DNA of 64,000 nt, taken from the NCBI GenBank assembly GCA_023146255.1, contig JAGLCJ010000004.1, positions 1-64,000 of the forward strand, read 5' to 3'. The notes below the pieces were generated by a model. The model did not search any database. It saw only the letters and a program-made list of their open reading frames with translations, and was not told where the DNA came from. The position numbers and the translations under genes were made by a program. Below are positions 33,265 to 41,133 of the stretch, piece by piece; position 1 is the stretch's first letter; every line of letters begins with the position of its first letter. The DNA comes from Alcanivoracaceae bacterium (GTDB taxonomy: Bacteria > Pseudomonadota > Gammaproteobacteria > Pseudomonadales > Alcanivoracaceae).

Positions 33265-33492
33265 ATGAACAGTCTCAACGCTAAAACGCTTGGCCGGGAT
33301 CTGGTTGAACTGGTGCTGCTGTCCCTGGCGCTGGTCGCCGTGCTGGCAGGTCTGCAGGGCGAACCGGACTTCCTGCGTATCCCGCTGATGCTGGCGCTGG
33401 CCCTGACCATCCCGTCGGTCGCCGGTGCGGCGGTGAAGTTCTACCGTGACCTGCAGGACGGCCTGCACGACGATCACCACCACCACGCCTGA
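33265..33492 (+). CDS. Small membrane protein with His-rich tail
   Basis: The 75-residue protein has two hydrophobic segments (LVELVLLSLALVAVLAG and LRIPLMLALALTIPSVAGA) and ends LHDDHHHHA. Ribosome box AAGGAG is well placed before the ATG. I do not know the family. The His/Asp tail could bind a metal ion such as zinc, nickel or copper at the membrane face. The strong promoter with an overlapping palindrome implies that it is tightly regulated. Confidence 0.7.
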   Translation: MNSLNAKTLGRDLVELVLLSLALVAVLAGLQGEPDFLRIPLMLALALTIPSVAGAAVKFYRDLQDGLHDDHHHHA

Positions 33493-33498
33493 GCCGGG

Positions 33499-33522
33499 GC
33501 GGGGGTAGCTCGCTACCCCCGC
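33499..33522. terminator. GC-rich hairpin between convergent genes
   Basis: GCGGGGGTAGC and GCTACCCCCGC pair perfectly over 11 bp around a two-base loop. It follows the small membrane-protein gene and overlaps the last codons of the convergent symporter gene. There is no T-run, so it may act as a weak or bidirectional stop. Confidence 0.5.
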
Positions 33523-34820
33523 ATTGCCCTGTCCGGGTGCTGCTGTTCCATCTCTGCCACGGGCAGAGTCAGTATCTGATCTTCCCCCTCGCTACGACCA
33601 ATGATGACGGCGCCAACGCTGTCACCCCAGATATTGACCGCGGTTCTCGCCATATCCAGCACCCTGTCCGTAGCCAGAATCAGGCCAATCGCCTCGGCTG
33701 GCAGGCCGACGGTTGTCAGGATCAGGGTAATGGCCACCAGGCTGGCGGACGGAATACCGGCAACGCCGATTGAGGTCAGAATCGCGGTGATCACTATCAG
33801 TGACTGGCTGGCCAGACTCAGGTCGAGGCCGTAGGCCTGGGCAATAAACAGGACCGCAGCGCATTCATACAGAGCGGTACCGTCCATGTTGACGGTGGCG
33901 CCGAGTGGCAGGACAAAACTGGCGGTGCGGTTGGACACCCCGGAGCGCTTCTCGACGCACTCGATGGTCAGCGGCAGGGTGGCGGACGAGCTGGCGCTGG
34001 AAAACGCGGTCAGCAGGGCGGGCGTCATGGCCTGAATATGGCGACCGGGCGAGCGCTGCGCCATCAGCCGGATCAGGATCGGCAGCACCACAAAGGCATG
34101 CACAAACAGCGCCAGCAGTACCGAGAAGAAGAACCAAGCTAGCGGCTCGATGGCATCGTAGCCAGTTAATGTCACCGTTTTTGCAATCAGCGCATACACG
34201 CCGAGCGGCGCGAAGCGGATGATAAACAGGGTGATCGCTTCCATGGTGTTGTAGAAACCCACCACCACGTCTTTCAGTGTCTGCGCCGCGGGGCCTTCCT
34301 GCTTGCGCAGGAACATGCCGAACAGCATCGAGAAAACAATCAGCCCGAGCAGCTGGCCTTCGGCGCCGGCCTGAATAATATTCGGCGGAAAGATCTGCAG
34401 GATGATACCGGCGAAATCGCCGGCGCCGCGCTCTGCCATGCCAGCGACGACCTCGCTGGTTTCCGCTGCCAGACCAAGTCGCTCGCCGACCGGTTCATTA
34501 TTCAGTACACCGGGCTTAAGCAGGTTGAACAGCAGCAGTGCCGTCAGCACGGCCAGCGTCGTCGTGCCGACATACCAGGCCATGGTTTTCAGGCCGAGCC
34601 GGCCGAGGTCCTTGCCGGCGCTGATATTGATCATGGCGCTGATCAGGGCGCTGGTGATCAGCGGCACTACCACCATTTTCAGCGCATTGACGAACAGGCT
34701 GCCGAGGGTGTCATGCACGGCAAGCAGGGGCAGGCCGAGAATGCGTGTGTCTGCGCTGGTGATGGCGCCGATTAAGGCGCCGAGAATCATGGCAATGAAT
34801 ATCTGGTTATGCAGGCGCAA
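33513..34820 (-). CDS. Dicarboxylate/amino acid:cation symporter (DAACS)
   Basis: The 435-residue protein has the GltP/DctA fold: eight membrane helices, the Ser-rich hairpin AFSSASSSATLPLTIECVE, the NMDGTALYE motif in helix 7 and the second hairpin region GIPSASLVAITLIL. It imports glutamate/aspartate or C4-dicarboxylates with Na+ or H+. The substrate cannot be told apart from sequence by eye. It stands downstream of the amtB unit on the same strand, separated by a hairpin at 34829-34864. Confidence 0.93.
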   Translation of the reverse strand: MRLHNQIFIAMILGALIGAITSADTRILGLPLLAVHDTLGSLFVNALKMVVVPLITSALISAMINISAGKDLGRLGLKTMAWYVGTTTLAVLTALLLFNLLKPGVLNNEPVGERLGLAAETSEVVAGMAERGAGDFAGIILQIFPPNIIQAGAEGQLLGLIVFSMLFGMFLRKQEGPAAQTLKDVVVGFYNTMEAITLFIIRFAPLGVYALIAKTVTLTGYDAIEPLAWFFFSVLLALFVHAFVVLPILIRLMAQRSPGRHIQAMTPALLTAFSSASSSATLPLTIECVEKRSGVSNRTASFVLPLGATVNMDGTALYECAAVLFIAQAYGLDLSLASQSLIVITAILTSIGVAGIPSASLVAITLILTTVGLPAEAIGLILATDRVLDMARTAVNIWGDSVGAVIIGRSEGEDQILTLPVAEMEQQHPDRAMRG

Positions 34821-34828
34821 TGGCTGTC

Positions 34829-34864
34829 TCCCTGGCGGCGGGCCGAGCCGGCCGCTGCCAGGGA
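34829..34864 (-). terminator. Hairpin between the amtB unit and the symporter
   Basis: TCCCTGGC and GCCAGGGA pair around a GC-rich interior that can fold further (GGCGGGCC/GGCCGC). It lies ten bases after the stop of the gene ending at 34874. No clear T-run, so efficiency is uncertain. Confidence 0.45.
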
Positions 34865-34873
34865 TAGAACCCG

Positions 34874-35500
34874 TCAGAGCAGTTGGCCGATGGCGCGTTT
34901 CAGTGTCGGTTGCTGTTGCTGGGCGAGGTCTGTTGCCCGCGCCAGCAATCGGTCTGCTTCGACCGGTCCGACCCGCTCGCAGAGTAACACATAGCAGCGA
35001 TTGACGATGGAGCGGAGCAGGGCGGGATCGCAGCTCACCGGCTTCAGCACATCCTTGTCGCCAAGCCAGCGCTGCAGCGCAACCAGCAAGGTTCTGGGCA
35101 GCTTGCGCGGATCGAGGCTAGCGAGCATGTCGAGACGCAGATGGTACTGGGTGTCTTTCGGCATCAATTCGAACAGCGCCATCATCAGTGCGCTGAAGGC
35201 CTGACTGTCGTCGGCAATCACCACATCGACCGGAACCTGCCGGTGCTGCAAAGGATCCGGCAACAACGATCCGGCCGGCATGCTCAACGCCTGTACCAGA
35301 CTGAGCAAAATGTCGGCGCGACGGCTGCGCAGGTCGCCGTCCTTGCACAGTTCGGCAACGAACTTCTGCAGGGTAAAGCGCGGCGCCGTTGCAAAATGAT
35401 TTTCCCAATGCATCAGTGCATCGAGCAGGGCATCTTCTTCCAGATACGGGCGCAGGCCGGTATATATAGCACGGCGGCGTAAAGCGAGATCGTTGTTCAT
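34874..35500 (-). CDS. Unrecognised 208-residue protein coupled to amtB
   Basis: I do not recognise the family. The protein is soluble and mostly helical, without signal peptide: MNNDLALRRRAIYTGLRPYLEEDALLDALMHWENHF at its start and a Gln-rich end (DLAQQQQPTLKRAIGQLL). Its ATG overlaps the amtB stop codon by four bases, so it is made with the ammonium transporter under the same sigma-54 promoter. This position is usually occupied by nothing or by glnK, which is absent; the protein is unlike PII. Confidence 0.75.
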   Translation of the reverse strand: MNNDLALRRRAIYTGLRPYLEEDALLDALMHWENHFATAPRFTLQKFVAELCKDGDLRSRRADILLSLVQALSMPAGSLLPDPLQHRQVPVDVVIADDSQAFSALMMALFELMPKDTQYHLRLDMLASLDPRKLPRTLLVALQRWLGDKDVLKPVSCDPALLRSIVNRCYVLLCERVGPVEADRLLARATDLAQQQQPTLKRAIGQLL

Positions 35501-36786
35501 CCGCGTGCCTCCATTTCAGCTGCCCGCTCTGCGGTGTAGGCGGTCTGCATCGGGAATTCCGGGTAGCCGATTTCGGCATGTTCGGTCAGGTCCAGACCGC
35601 GCTGTTCATGCATGGCGCTGGCCCGTAAACCGATAAACATGGCAATCAGCAGATACAGGCTGAGGGCGCTGAGGAACGTCCAGGCAAAGGCGCTGATGAC
35701 GCCGATAATCTGAATCAGAATACGGGTGCTGTTGAACGGATCTTCGAGATAGAAAATGCCCGCGGCGATGGTGCCCCAGGCGCCGGCAAAACCATGCACG
35801 GAGACCGCGCCGACCACGTCATCAAGTTTCATTCGCAGCAACAGTTGCTGGCCTAGCACACAGACCACGCCGGCAATCAGGCCGGTGACAATGGCGAAGC
35901 CGGGCGACATGGTGGCGCAGCCGGCGGTGATGCCGACCAGACCGGCGAGGCTGCCATTGATGGTTTCGGTGAGTAGTACCGGCCGGCCCATGATGCTGGC
36001 CAGCAGTACGGTGGCAACGGCGCCGGCAGAAGCGGCCAGCTGGGTGTTGAGGTTGATCAGGCCGATATCCACCGACGCGCTCAGGGTCGAACCGCCGTTG
36101 AAGCCGAACCAGCCGAACCAGAGAATAAAACCGCCCAGTGCCACCAGCGTCAGGTTGTGACCACGAATTTCCCTTGGTTCACCGCGTGGACCAAAACGGC
36201 CGAGGCGCGGACCCACAACAATAATGCCGGCCAGCGCACACCAGGCGCCGACGGAATGGACAACGGTGGAGCCGGCGAAATCGATAAACCCCATCTTTGC
36301 CAGCCAGCCATCGCTGTTCCAGACCCAGCTGCCGAATACCGGGTAGATAAAGCCGGTGATCACCAGTGCGCCAATCAGATAGGCGTTGTAGCGAGTGCGT
36401 TCCGCCATGGCGCCACTGGCGATGGTGACGGCGGTGGCGGCGAACATGGTCTGGAACAGGATCACGCCCCAGGTCATCGGTTCTGCATCGTTGATAAAAA
36501 ATCCGTCGGTGCCAAACCAGCCACTGCTGTTAGTGCCAAACATCAGGCCGTAACCGACCGCCCAGAAAATCAGCGTGCCGATACAGACATCCATGTAGTT
36601 TTTCATTACCACATTGAGCGAGTTTTTTGCCCGCGACATGCCGGACTCAAGCAGGGCGAAGCCGGCTTGCATCAGGAAAACGAGTGCGGCGGCTGTGGCG
36701 ATCCATAACATGTTGACGGCATCACCACTCTCTTCTGCCAGAGCGGTGACGGGTAGCATTGACAGGGCAATCAGTAAGGAGCGCAT
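35497..36786 (-). CDS. amtB: Ammonium transporter AmtB
   Basis: The 429-residue protein has a signal-like N-terminus and eleven predicted helices, with the Amt signatures DFAGSTVVHSVGAWCALAG and the twin-His residues in VVHSVG and VSVHGFAGAWG. It passes ammonium into the cell under nitrogen limitation. A near-consensus sigma-54 promoter lies 62-79 bases upstream of the start. Downstream, a 208-residue unknown gene overlaps by four bases. glnK, the usual partner, is not adjacent. Confidence 0.96.
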   Translation of the reverse strand: MRSLLIALSMLPVTALAEESGDAVNMLWIATAAALVFLMQAGFALLESGMSRAKNSLNVVMKNYMDVCIGTLIFWAVGYGLMFGTNSSGWFGTDGFFINDAEPMTWGVILFQTMFAATAVTIASGAMAERTRYNAYLIGALVITGFIYPVFGSWVWNSDGWLAKMGFIDFAGSTVVHSVGAWCALAGIIVVGPRLGRFGPRGEPREIRGHNLTLVALGGFILWFGWFGFNGGSTLSASVDIGLINLNTQLAASAGAVATVLLASIMGRPVLLTETINGSLAGLVGITAGCATMSPGFAIVTGLIAGVVCVLGQQLLLRMKLDDVVGAVSVHGFAGAWGTIAAGIFYLEDPFNSTRILIQIIGVISAFAWTFLSALSLYLLIAMFIGLRASAMHEQRGLDLTEHAEIGYPEFPMQTAYTAERAAEMEARG

Positions 36787-36847
36787 CGTTATCAGTCCCG
36801 AAAGTCACTGCGCATCCGGCGCAGAAGCGGAAGTCCTGATACAGACA

Positions 36848-36865
36848 AAGCAACCGTCGTGCCAA
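36848..36865 (-). promoter_or_regulatory. Sigma-54 promoter of amtB
   Basis: Read on the minus strand, TTGGCACGACGGTTGCTT matches the -24/-12 consensus, with GG and GC separated by the required ten bases. Further upstream (36942-36969) GGTGCA and GCACCA half-sites occur, but not in the usual NtrC order, so activator sites remain unproven. Confidence 0.85.
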
Positions 36866-37009
36866 ACAATCGGGTCAGAGAGATAAACAGGAAATTAACC
36901 GGAAATTTATTGGCGCAATGACAACGCTGATATCACGACAATGGTGCAGCTGATAACAATGCCGCACCAATTACGCTCGGCGCCTGATCGTTCGCACTGC
37001 AACAGTGCG

Positions 37010-37465
37010 TCAGTTGCGACAATGTTTCAGGATTGCCTTCATGGCAGCGGTTTCAACCAGCTGAATGGACAGTCGACTACGGGACACTAGTTCCATGTCG
37101 GAAAATTGCGGATCGGCTTTGATCGCCTTGAGTGTGAGCGGGGCATGGAAGGTTTCCTTCCAGCGCAGATCAACAAGTAACCAGCGGGGCTGCTCGACCG
37201 TCGATTTCGGGTCGTAGTAGGGCGACTCCGGGTTGAACTGGGTCGGGTCCGGGCGGGCTTCGCCGATCACTTCTGCCAGCCCGACCACCGCCGGTTCCGC
37301 GCAGCTGGAATGGTAGATCAGGACGGTGTCGCCCTTGCGCACGTCATCACGCAGGCGGTTGCGGGCCTGATAGTTACGGATGCCCTCCCAGCCACAGCGA
37401 CCTTCACGTTTCAGATCATCGATGCTGTAGGTATCCGGTTCGGTTTTGAACAACCAGTGCTTCAT
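37010..37465 (-). CDS. EVE domain protein
   Basis: The 151-residue protein is a complete EVE domain: MKHWLFKTEPDTYSIDDL, WEGIRNYQARNRLRD, GDTVLIYHSSCAEPAVVGLAEV and DLRWKETFHAPLTLKAIK. EVE domains resemble PUA and YTH folds and bind modified bases in RNA or DNA, acting in some restriction systems; stand-alone versions are core genes of unclear role. It is divergent from prmB, with a 66-base gap. Confidence 0.92.
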   Translation of the reverse strand: MKHWLFKTEPDTYSIDDLKREGRCGWEGIRNYQARNRLRDDVRKGDTVLIYHSSCAEPAVVGLAEVIGEARPDPTQFNPESPYYDPKSTVEQPRWLLVDLRWKETFHAPLTLKAIKADPQFSDMELVSRSRLSIQLVETAAMKAILKHCRN

Positions 37466-37531
37466 GTTGGTCTCCTGCGCATCCCTCGGCGGGCAAACTA
37501 TGGTAGCCTTTCGCGCTTGTTAATGGGGCAA

Positions 37532-38455
37532 ATGATGATCTCCGAAGCTGAATTCGCACAGGCCGTGACTACCCTGCAGACCCCGCGCGATTGCCTGCGC
37601 TGGGCAGAAACCTCGATGCGCCGTCATGGCGTCTTTCTTGGCCACGGTACCGATGACTACTGGGACGAGGGCCTGTCCCTGATGCTGCATGTGCTGTCGC
37701 TGCCCTGGGACACGGATCCGCGTCTGCTGGATGCCCGTCTGCTGCCGCTGGAAGTGGAGCAGTTCGCCGGGCTGCTGCGGCGTCGGGTCAATGACCGGGT
37801 GCCGGCGGCCTACCTGACCGGCAAGGCCTGGTTTGGTGGCTTTGAGTTCAATGTCGATCAGCGGGTGCTGATTCCGCGCTCGCCGATCGCCGAGCTGATC
37901 GAACAACGCTTTGAGCCCTGGCTGGAGCCGGAGAAGGTCAGTCGGGTGCTGGATATGTGTACCGGTAGCGGTTGCATTGCCATTGCCTGTGCTGCGGCTT
38001 TCCCGATGGCGCTGGTCGATGCCAGCGATATTTCCCGGGACGCGCTCGATGTCTGCCGGGAAAATATCGAGAAGTATGGTCTGGAGCAGCAGGTGCGGGC
38101 GCTGTGCGGTGATGGTCTGAGCGCGGTCGAGGGGCGTTACGATCTGATCGTCTCCAATCCCCCTTACGTCGATGCCACCGACATGGCCAGCCTGCCGGCC
38201 GAGTACCGGCATGAGCCGTCGCTGGCGCTGGCCTCCGGCGATGACGGCCTCGATTTCACCCGCAAGCTGCTGGCCGGCGCGGCGGATCATCTCACTCCGG
38301 AAGGCATTCTGGTGGTGGAAGTCGGCAACAGTCAGGCAACGGTAGAGTTGAACTGGCCGGAAGTGCCGTTTACCTGGCTGGATTTCGAGCGCGGCGGGCA
38401 GGGTGTGTTTCTGCTGACCCGGGCCCAGCTGGAACAATATCGCGATTTTTTCTAA
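37532..38455 (+). CDS. prmB: Release-factor/ribosomal protein L3 glutamine methyltransferase PrmB
   Basis: The 307-residue SAM methyltransferase has the PrmB/PrmC motif VLDMCTGSGCIAIACA for SAM and the catalytic NPPYVDATDM. The N-terminal helical domain (LQTPRDCLRWAETSMRRHGVFLGHGTDDYWDE) is the PrmB type, which methylates a glutamine of ribosomal protein L3. Start codons at 37523, 37532 and 37535 are possible; GGGG before 37532 favours the latter two. It is 12 bases ahead of aroC, the neighbour also found in E. coli. Confidence 0.94.
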   Translation: MMISEAEFAQAVTTLQTPRDCLRWAETSMRRHGVFLGHGTDDYWDEGLSLMLHVLSLPWDTDPRLLDARLLPLEVEQFAGLLRRRVNDRVPAAYLTGKAWFGGFEFNVDQRVLIPRSPIAELIEQRFEPWLEPEKVSRVLDMCTGSGCIAIACAAAFPMALVDASDISRDALDVCRENIEKYGLEQQVRALCGDGLSAVEGRYDLIVSNPPYVDATDMASLPAEYRHEPSLALASGDDGLDFTRKLLAGAADHLTPEGILVVEVGNSQATVELNWPEVPFTWLDFERGGQGVFLLTRAQLEQYRDFF

Positions 38456-38467
38456 GAGACCCTGATC

Positions 38468-39568
38468 ATGGCAGGTAACAGCTTCGGCGAACTTTTCCGC
38501 ATCACCACCTTTGGTGAGTCCCATGGCCCCGCGCTGGGCGCCATTGTTGACGGCTGTCCGCCCGGCCTGGAGATCAGCGAAGCTGACCTGCAGATCGAAC
38601 TGGACCGGCGCAAGCCCGGCACCAGTCGCTACACCACCCAGCGGCGCGAACCGGATCAGGTCAAAATCCTGTCCGGCGTGTTTGAGGGCAAGACCACCGG
38701 CTGCCCGATTGGTCTGCTGATCGAGAACACCGACCAGAAATCCAAGGACTATGGCGAGATCGCCCGCACTTTCCGTCCGGCCCATGCCGATTACACCTAC
38801 GCGCAGAAATACGGCATCCGCGATTACCGCGGTGGCGGTCGCTCATCGGCGCGGGAAACGGCGATGCGTGTTGCCGCCGGGGCGATTGCCCGCAAGTTCT
38901 TGCATGAACGTCTGGGCGTGCGGATATATGGCGGCGCCGTGCAGATCGGTGCGGTAAAGGCAGAAACCTTTGACTGGTCGGTGGTCAACGACAATCCGTT
39001 CTTCTTCCCGGATGCCGATAAGGTGCCGGCACTCGAAGAGCTGATCAACAGCCTGCGCAAGGATGGCTCGTCGATCGGTGCGCGGGTCAATGTCTATGCC
39101 GAAGGCGTGCCGCCGGGTTGGGGTGAGCCGGTGTTTGATCGTCTTGATGCGGATCTGGCCAAGGCGATGATGAGCATCAATGCGGTCAAGGCAGTGGAAA
39201 TCGGTGACGGTTTTGCTGTGGTCGAACAGCGCGGCGAATTGCACCGTGACGAAATTACTCCGCAGGGTTTTCTCAGCAATCATGCCGGCGGTGTGCTTGG
39301 CGGTATCAGTTCCGGCCAGACCGTGCGCGTGTCGATGGCATTGAAACCGACCTCCAGCCTGCTGATTCCGGGGCGTTCGGTGGATGTCGACGGCAACCCG
39401 GTGGAAGTGGTGACCAAGGGTCGGCACGATCCCTGTGTCGGTGTCCGGGCGACACCGATTGCTGAGGCCATGCTGGCACTGGTGCTGATGGATCACTATC
39501 TGCGTCATCGTGGCCAGTGTGCCGATGTGGTGCCGTCACTGGCGCCGATTCCGGCTGGTCAGGAATAA
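38468..39568 (+). CDS. aroC: Chorismate synthase
   Basis: The 366-residue enzyme shows GNSFGELFRITTFGESHGPALGAIVDG at the start, then RRKPG-like signatures, DYRGGGRSSARETAMRVAAGA and the late RHDPCVGVRATPIAEAML. It converts 5-enolpyruvylshikimate-3-phosphate to chorismate with reduced FMN, the last common step of aromatic amino-acid synthesis. The length is normal. It follows prmB closely and is probably cotranscribed. Confidence 0.97.
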   Translation: MAGNSFGELFRITTFGESHGPALGAIVDGCPPGLEISEADLQIELDRRKPGTSRYTTQRREPDQVKILSGVFEGKTTGCPIGLLIENTDQKSKDYGEIARTFRPAHADYTYAQKYGIRDYRGGGRSSARETAMRVAAGAIARKFLHERLGVRIYGGAVQIGAVKAETFDWSVVNDNPFFFPDADKVPALEELINSLRKDGSSIGARVNVYAEGVPPGWGEPVFDRLDADLAKAMMSINAVKAVEIGDGFAVVEQRGELHRDEITPQGFLSNHAGGVLGGISSGQTVRVSMALKPTSSLLIPGRSVDVDGNPVEVVTKGRHDPCVGVRATPIAEAMLALVLMDHYLRHRGQCADVVPSLAPIPAGQE

Positions 39569-39644
39569 ACCTGCGCTGATCATCACAGGGCTGTGATGCC
39601 GAGCGCCGCGGCAAAACAATAATCACATTGCCCGAGGCAATACC

Positions 39645-40796
39645 GTGTCCGCTGAGTCCCGCCAAGCGCCGATTCCGTACTACTGGCGGTTGTCGTCGTT
39701 TTACCTGTTCTATTTTGCCCTGCTCGGCACACTGGTGCCGTACTGGAGCCTGTACCTGCGTGATGCCGGCTTCGCCGCCGCGCAGATCGGCCTGCTCATG
39801 GCGATTCCGCAAATCACCAAACTTGGTGCACCGAATCTGTGGGGCTGGCTGGCAGACCGCACCGGCCAGCGCCTGCGTGTGATCCGCACCGGCAATCTGC
39901 TCGCCGCCATCGTTTTCACCGGCGTCTTTGTTGCCGATGGCTTCTGGTCAATGGTGATCGTGCTGGCCGGGTTCAGCTTTTTCTGGAACGCGGTGCTGGC
40001 GCAGTTCGAAGTGATCACCCTTGAGACCCTCGGCGATCGCAGCCATCGCTACAGTCAGGTGCGGTTGTGGGGATCGGTGGGGTTTATTGCCGCGGTACTG
40101 GCGGTTGGCGCCTTGCTCGATGTGCTGCCGGTGTCGGTATTGCCCTGGCTGCTGTGGGGATCGCTGTGGCTGATCTGGTTCTGCACCCTGTTCCTGCCGG
40201 CAGGTTCGGCGACAGCTCGGGTACATGGCGGCGGCAGCCTGTGGGCCATCCTGAAGCAGCCCGGAGTGTTGGCGTTCTTTGCTTGCGCCTTTCTGATGCA
40301 GCTGTCGCACGGGCCTTACTACACCTTCTATACCATTCATCTGGTGGACCTTGGCATCAGCCGCACCGTGGCGGGAACCTTGTGGGCGCTCGGTGTGGTG
40401 GCGGAAGTCGGTCTGTTCCTGCTGATGCACTGGCTTTTGGTGCGGGTGCCATTGAAGGTCATTGTTGTCAGCAGCCTGTTGCTGGCATCGTTGCGCTGGC
40501 TGCTGATCGGGTCCGTCGGGGACAGTTTGCTTTGGCTGGCGTTGGCCCAGTTGCTGCATGCAGCAACCTTCGGTAGCTTTCACGCCGCCGCCATGGCCTG
40601 GTTGCACCGGACTTTTACTGGCGGCCATGCCGGTCAGGGTCAGGCGCTTTACTCCAGCCTCGGATTCGGTGCCGGCTGGGCGGTGGGGGCGGGGCTTTCC
40701 GGGGTGGTCTGGACGGCGCTGGGAGCAGACAGTTTCTATCTGGCGGCGCTGGTGGCGTTGCTGGCGGCGGGATTGGCGGCCGTTCGTCTGCGCTGA
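39645..40796 (+). CDS. MFS transporter, HcaT-like
   Basis: The 383-residue protein has twelve hydrophobic segments and the start PYYWRLSSFYLFYFALLGTLVPYWSLYLRDAGFAAAQIGLLMAI, typical of the MFS_1-like/3-phenylpropionate transporter (HcaT) group. WGWLADRTGQRL after helix 2 is the family loop signature. Transport substrate is unknown. Start is the GTG at 39645 with GAGG upstream. It precedes a CsoR-family gene, but an operator lies between them, so the two may be independent. Confidence 0.88.
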   Translation: MSAESRQAPIPYYWRLSSFYLFYFALLGTLVPYWSLYLRDAGFAAAQIGLLMAIPQITKLGAPNLWGWLADRTGQRLRVIRTGNLLAAIVFTGVFVADGFWSMVIVLAGFSFFWNAVLAQFEVITLETLGDRSHRYSQVRLWGSVGFIAAVLAVGALLDVLPVSVLPWLLWGSLWLIWFCTLFLPAGSATARVHGGGSLWAILKQPGVLAFFACAFLMQLSHGPYYTFYTIHLVDLGISRTVAGTLWALGVVAEVGLFLLMHWLLVRVPLKVIVVSSLLLASLRWLLIGSVGDSLLWLALAQLLHAATFGSFHAAAMAWLHRTFTGGHAGQGQALYSSLGFGAGWAVGAGLSGVVWTALGADSFYLAALVALLAAGLAAVRLR

Positions 40797-40841
40797 CTTG
40801 CTTCCGGATTAACGGCAGCGACATACTCGATCAAAACAAAA

Positions 40842-40857
40842 ATACCCAAGGGGGTAT
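40842..40857. promoter_or_regulatory. CsoR-family operator
   Basis: ATACCCAAGGGGGTAT is a GC-tract palindrome flanked by ATA/TAT, the form of operator used by CsoR/RcnR/FrmR regulators, and it ends three bases before the regulator's ATG. Autoregulation is likely. Its overlap with the ribosome-binding site would allow tight repression. Confidence 0.7.
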
Positions 40858-40860
40858 GAA

Positions 40861-41133
40861 ATGCAAATGAAGCCGGATGACGAGAAGCAGCAGGCGCTGC
40901 TCAAACGACTGGCGCGGGTTGAGGGACAGATCCGGGGCGTGCAGAAACTGATCCGCGAGGGCGAGGACTGCGAGAAAATCCTCCAGCAGCTGACCGCGTC
41001 GCGCAAAGCACTCGACAAGAGTTTCTTCGAGATGATCGCCTGTCTGGTTGAAGGCTGTGTCTACGATGAGTCGATGGGCTCGATGCCGGATCGTATCGCT
41101 GAAGTGCGCTCACTGCTGTCCCGTTACGCCTGA
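40861..41133 (+). CDS. CsoR/FrmR-family metal or thiol sensor
   Basis: The 90-residue all-helical protein has the DUF156 core: ARVEGQIRGVQKLIREGEDCEKILQQLTASRKALDKSFFEMIACLVEGCVYD. Aligning to Mycobacterium CsoR, Cys37 and Cys66 match two copper ligands (C36, C65), but the His ligand (H61) is Leu62. Cys61 is an extra thiol. The pattern is closer to two-Cys sensors such as CstR, which respond to persulfides, than to FrmR or RcnR. No sulfur or copper genes are adjacent. It ends ten bases past the convergent LysR stop. Confidence 0.88.
   Translation: MQMKPDDEKQQALLKRLARVEGQIRGVQKLIREGEDCEKILQQLTASRKALDKSFFEMIACLVEGCVYDESMGSMPDRIAEVRSLLSRYA

Noticed and set aside
36942..36969. NtrC binding sites upstream of amtB
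   Set aside because: Half-sites GGTGCA and GCACCA are present but in the reverse order and wrong spacing for the consensus, so they are mentioned only as weak candidates.
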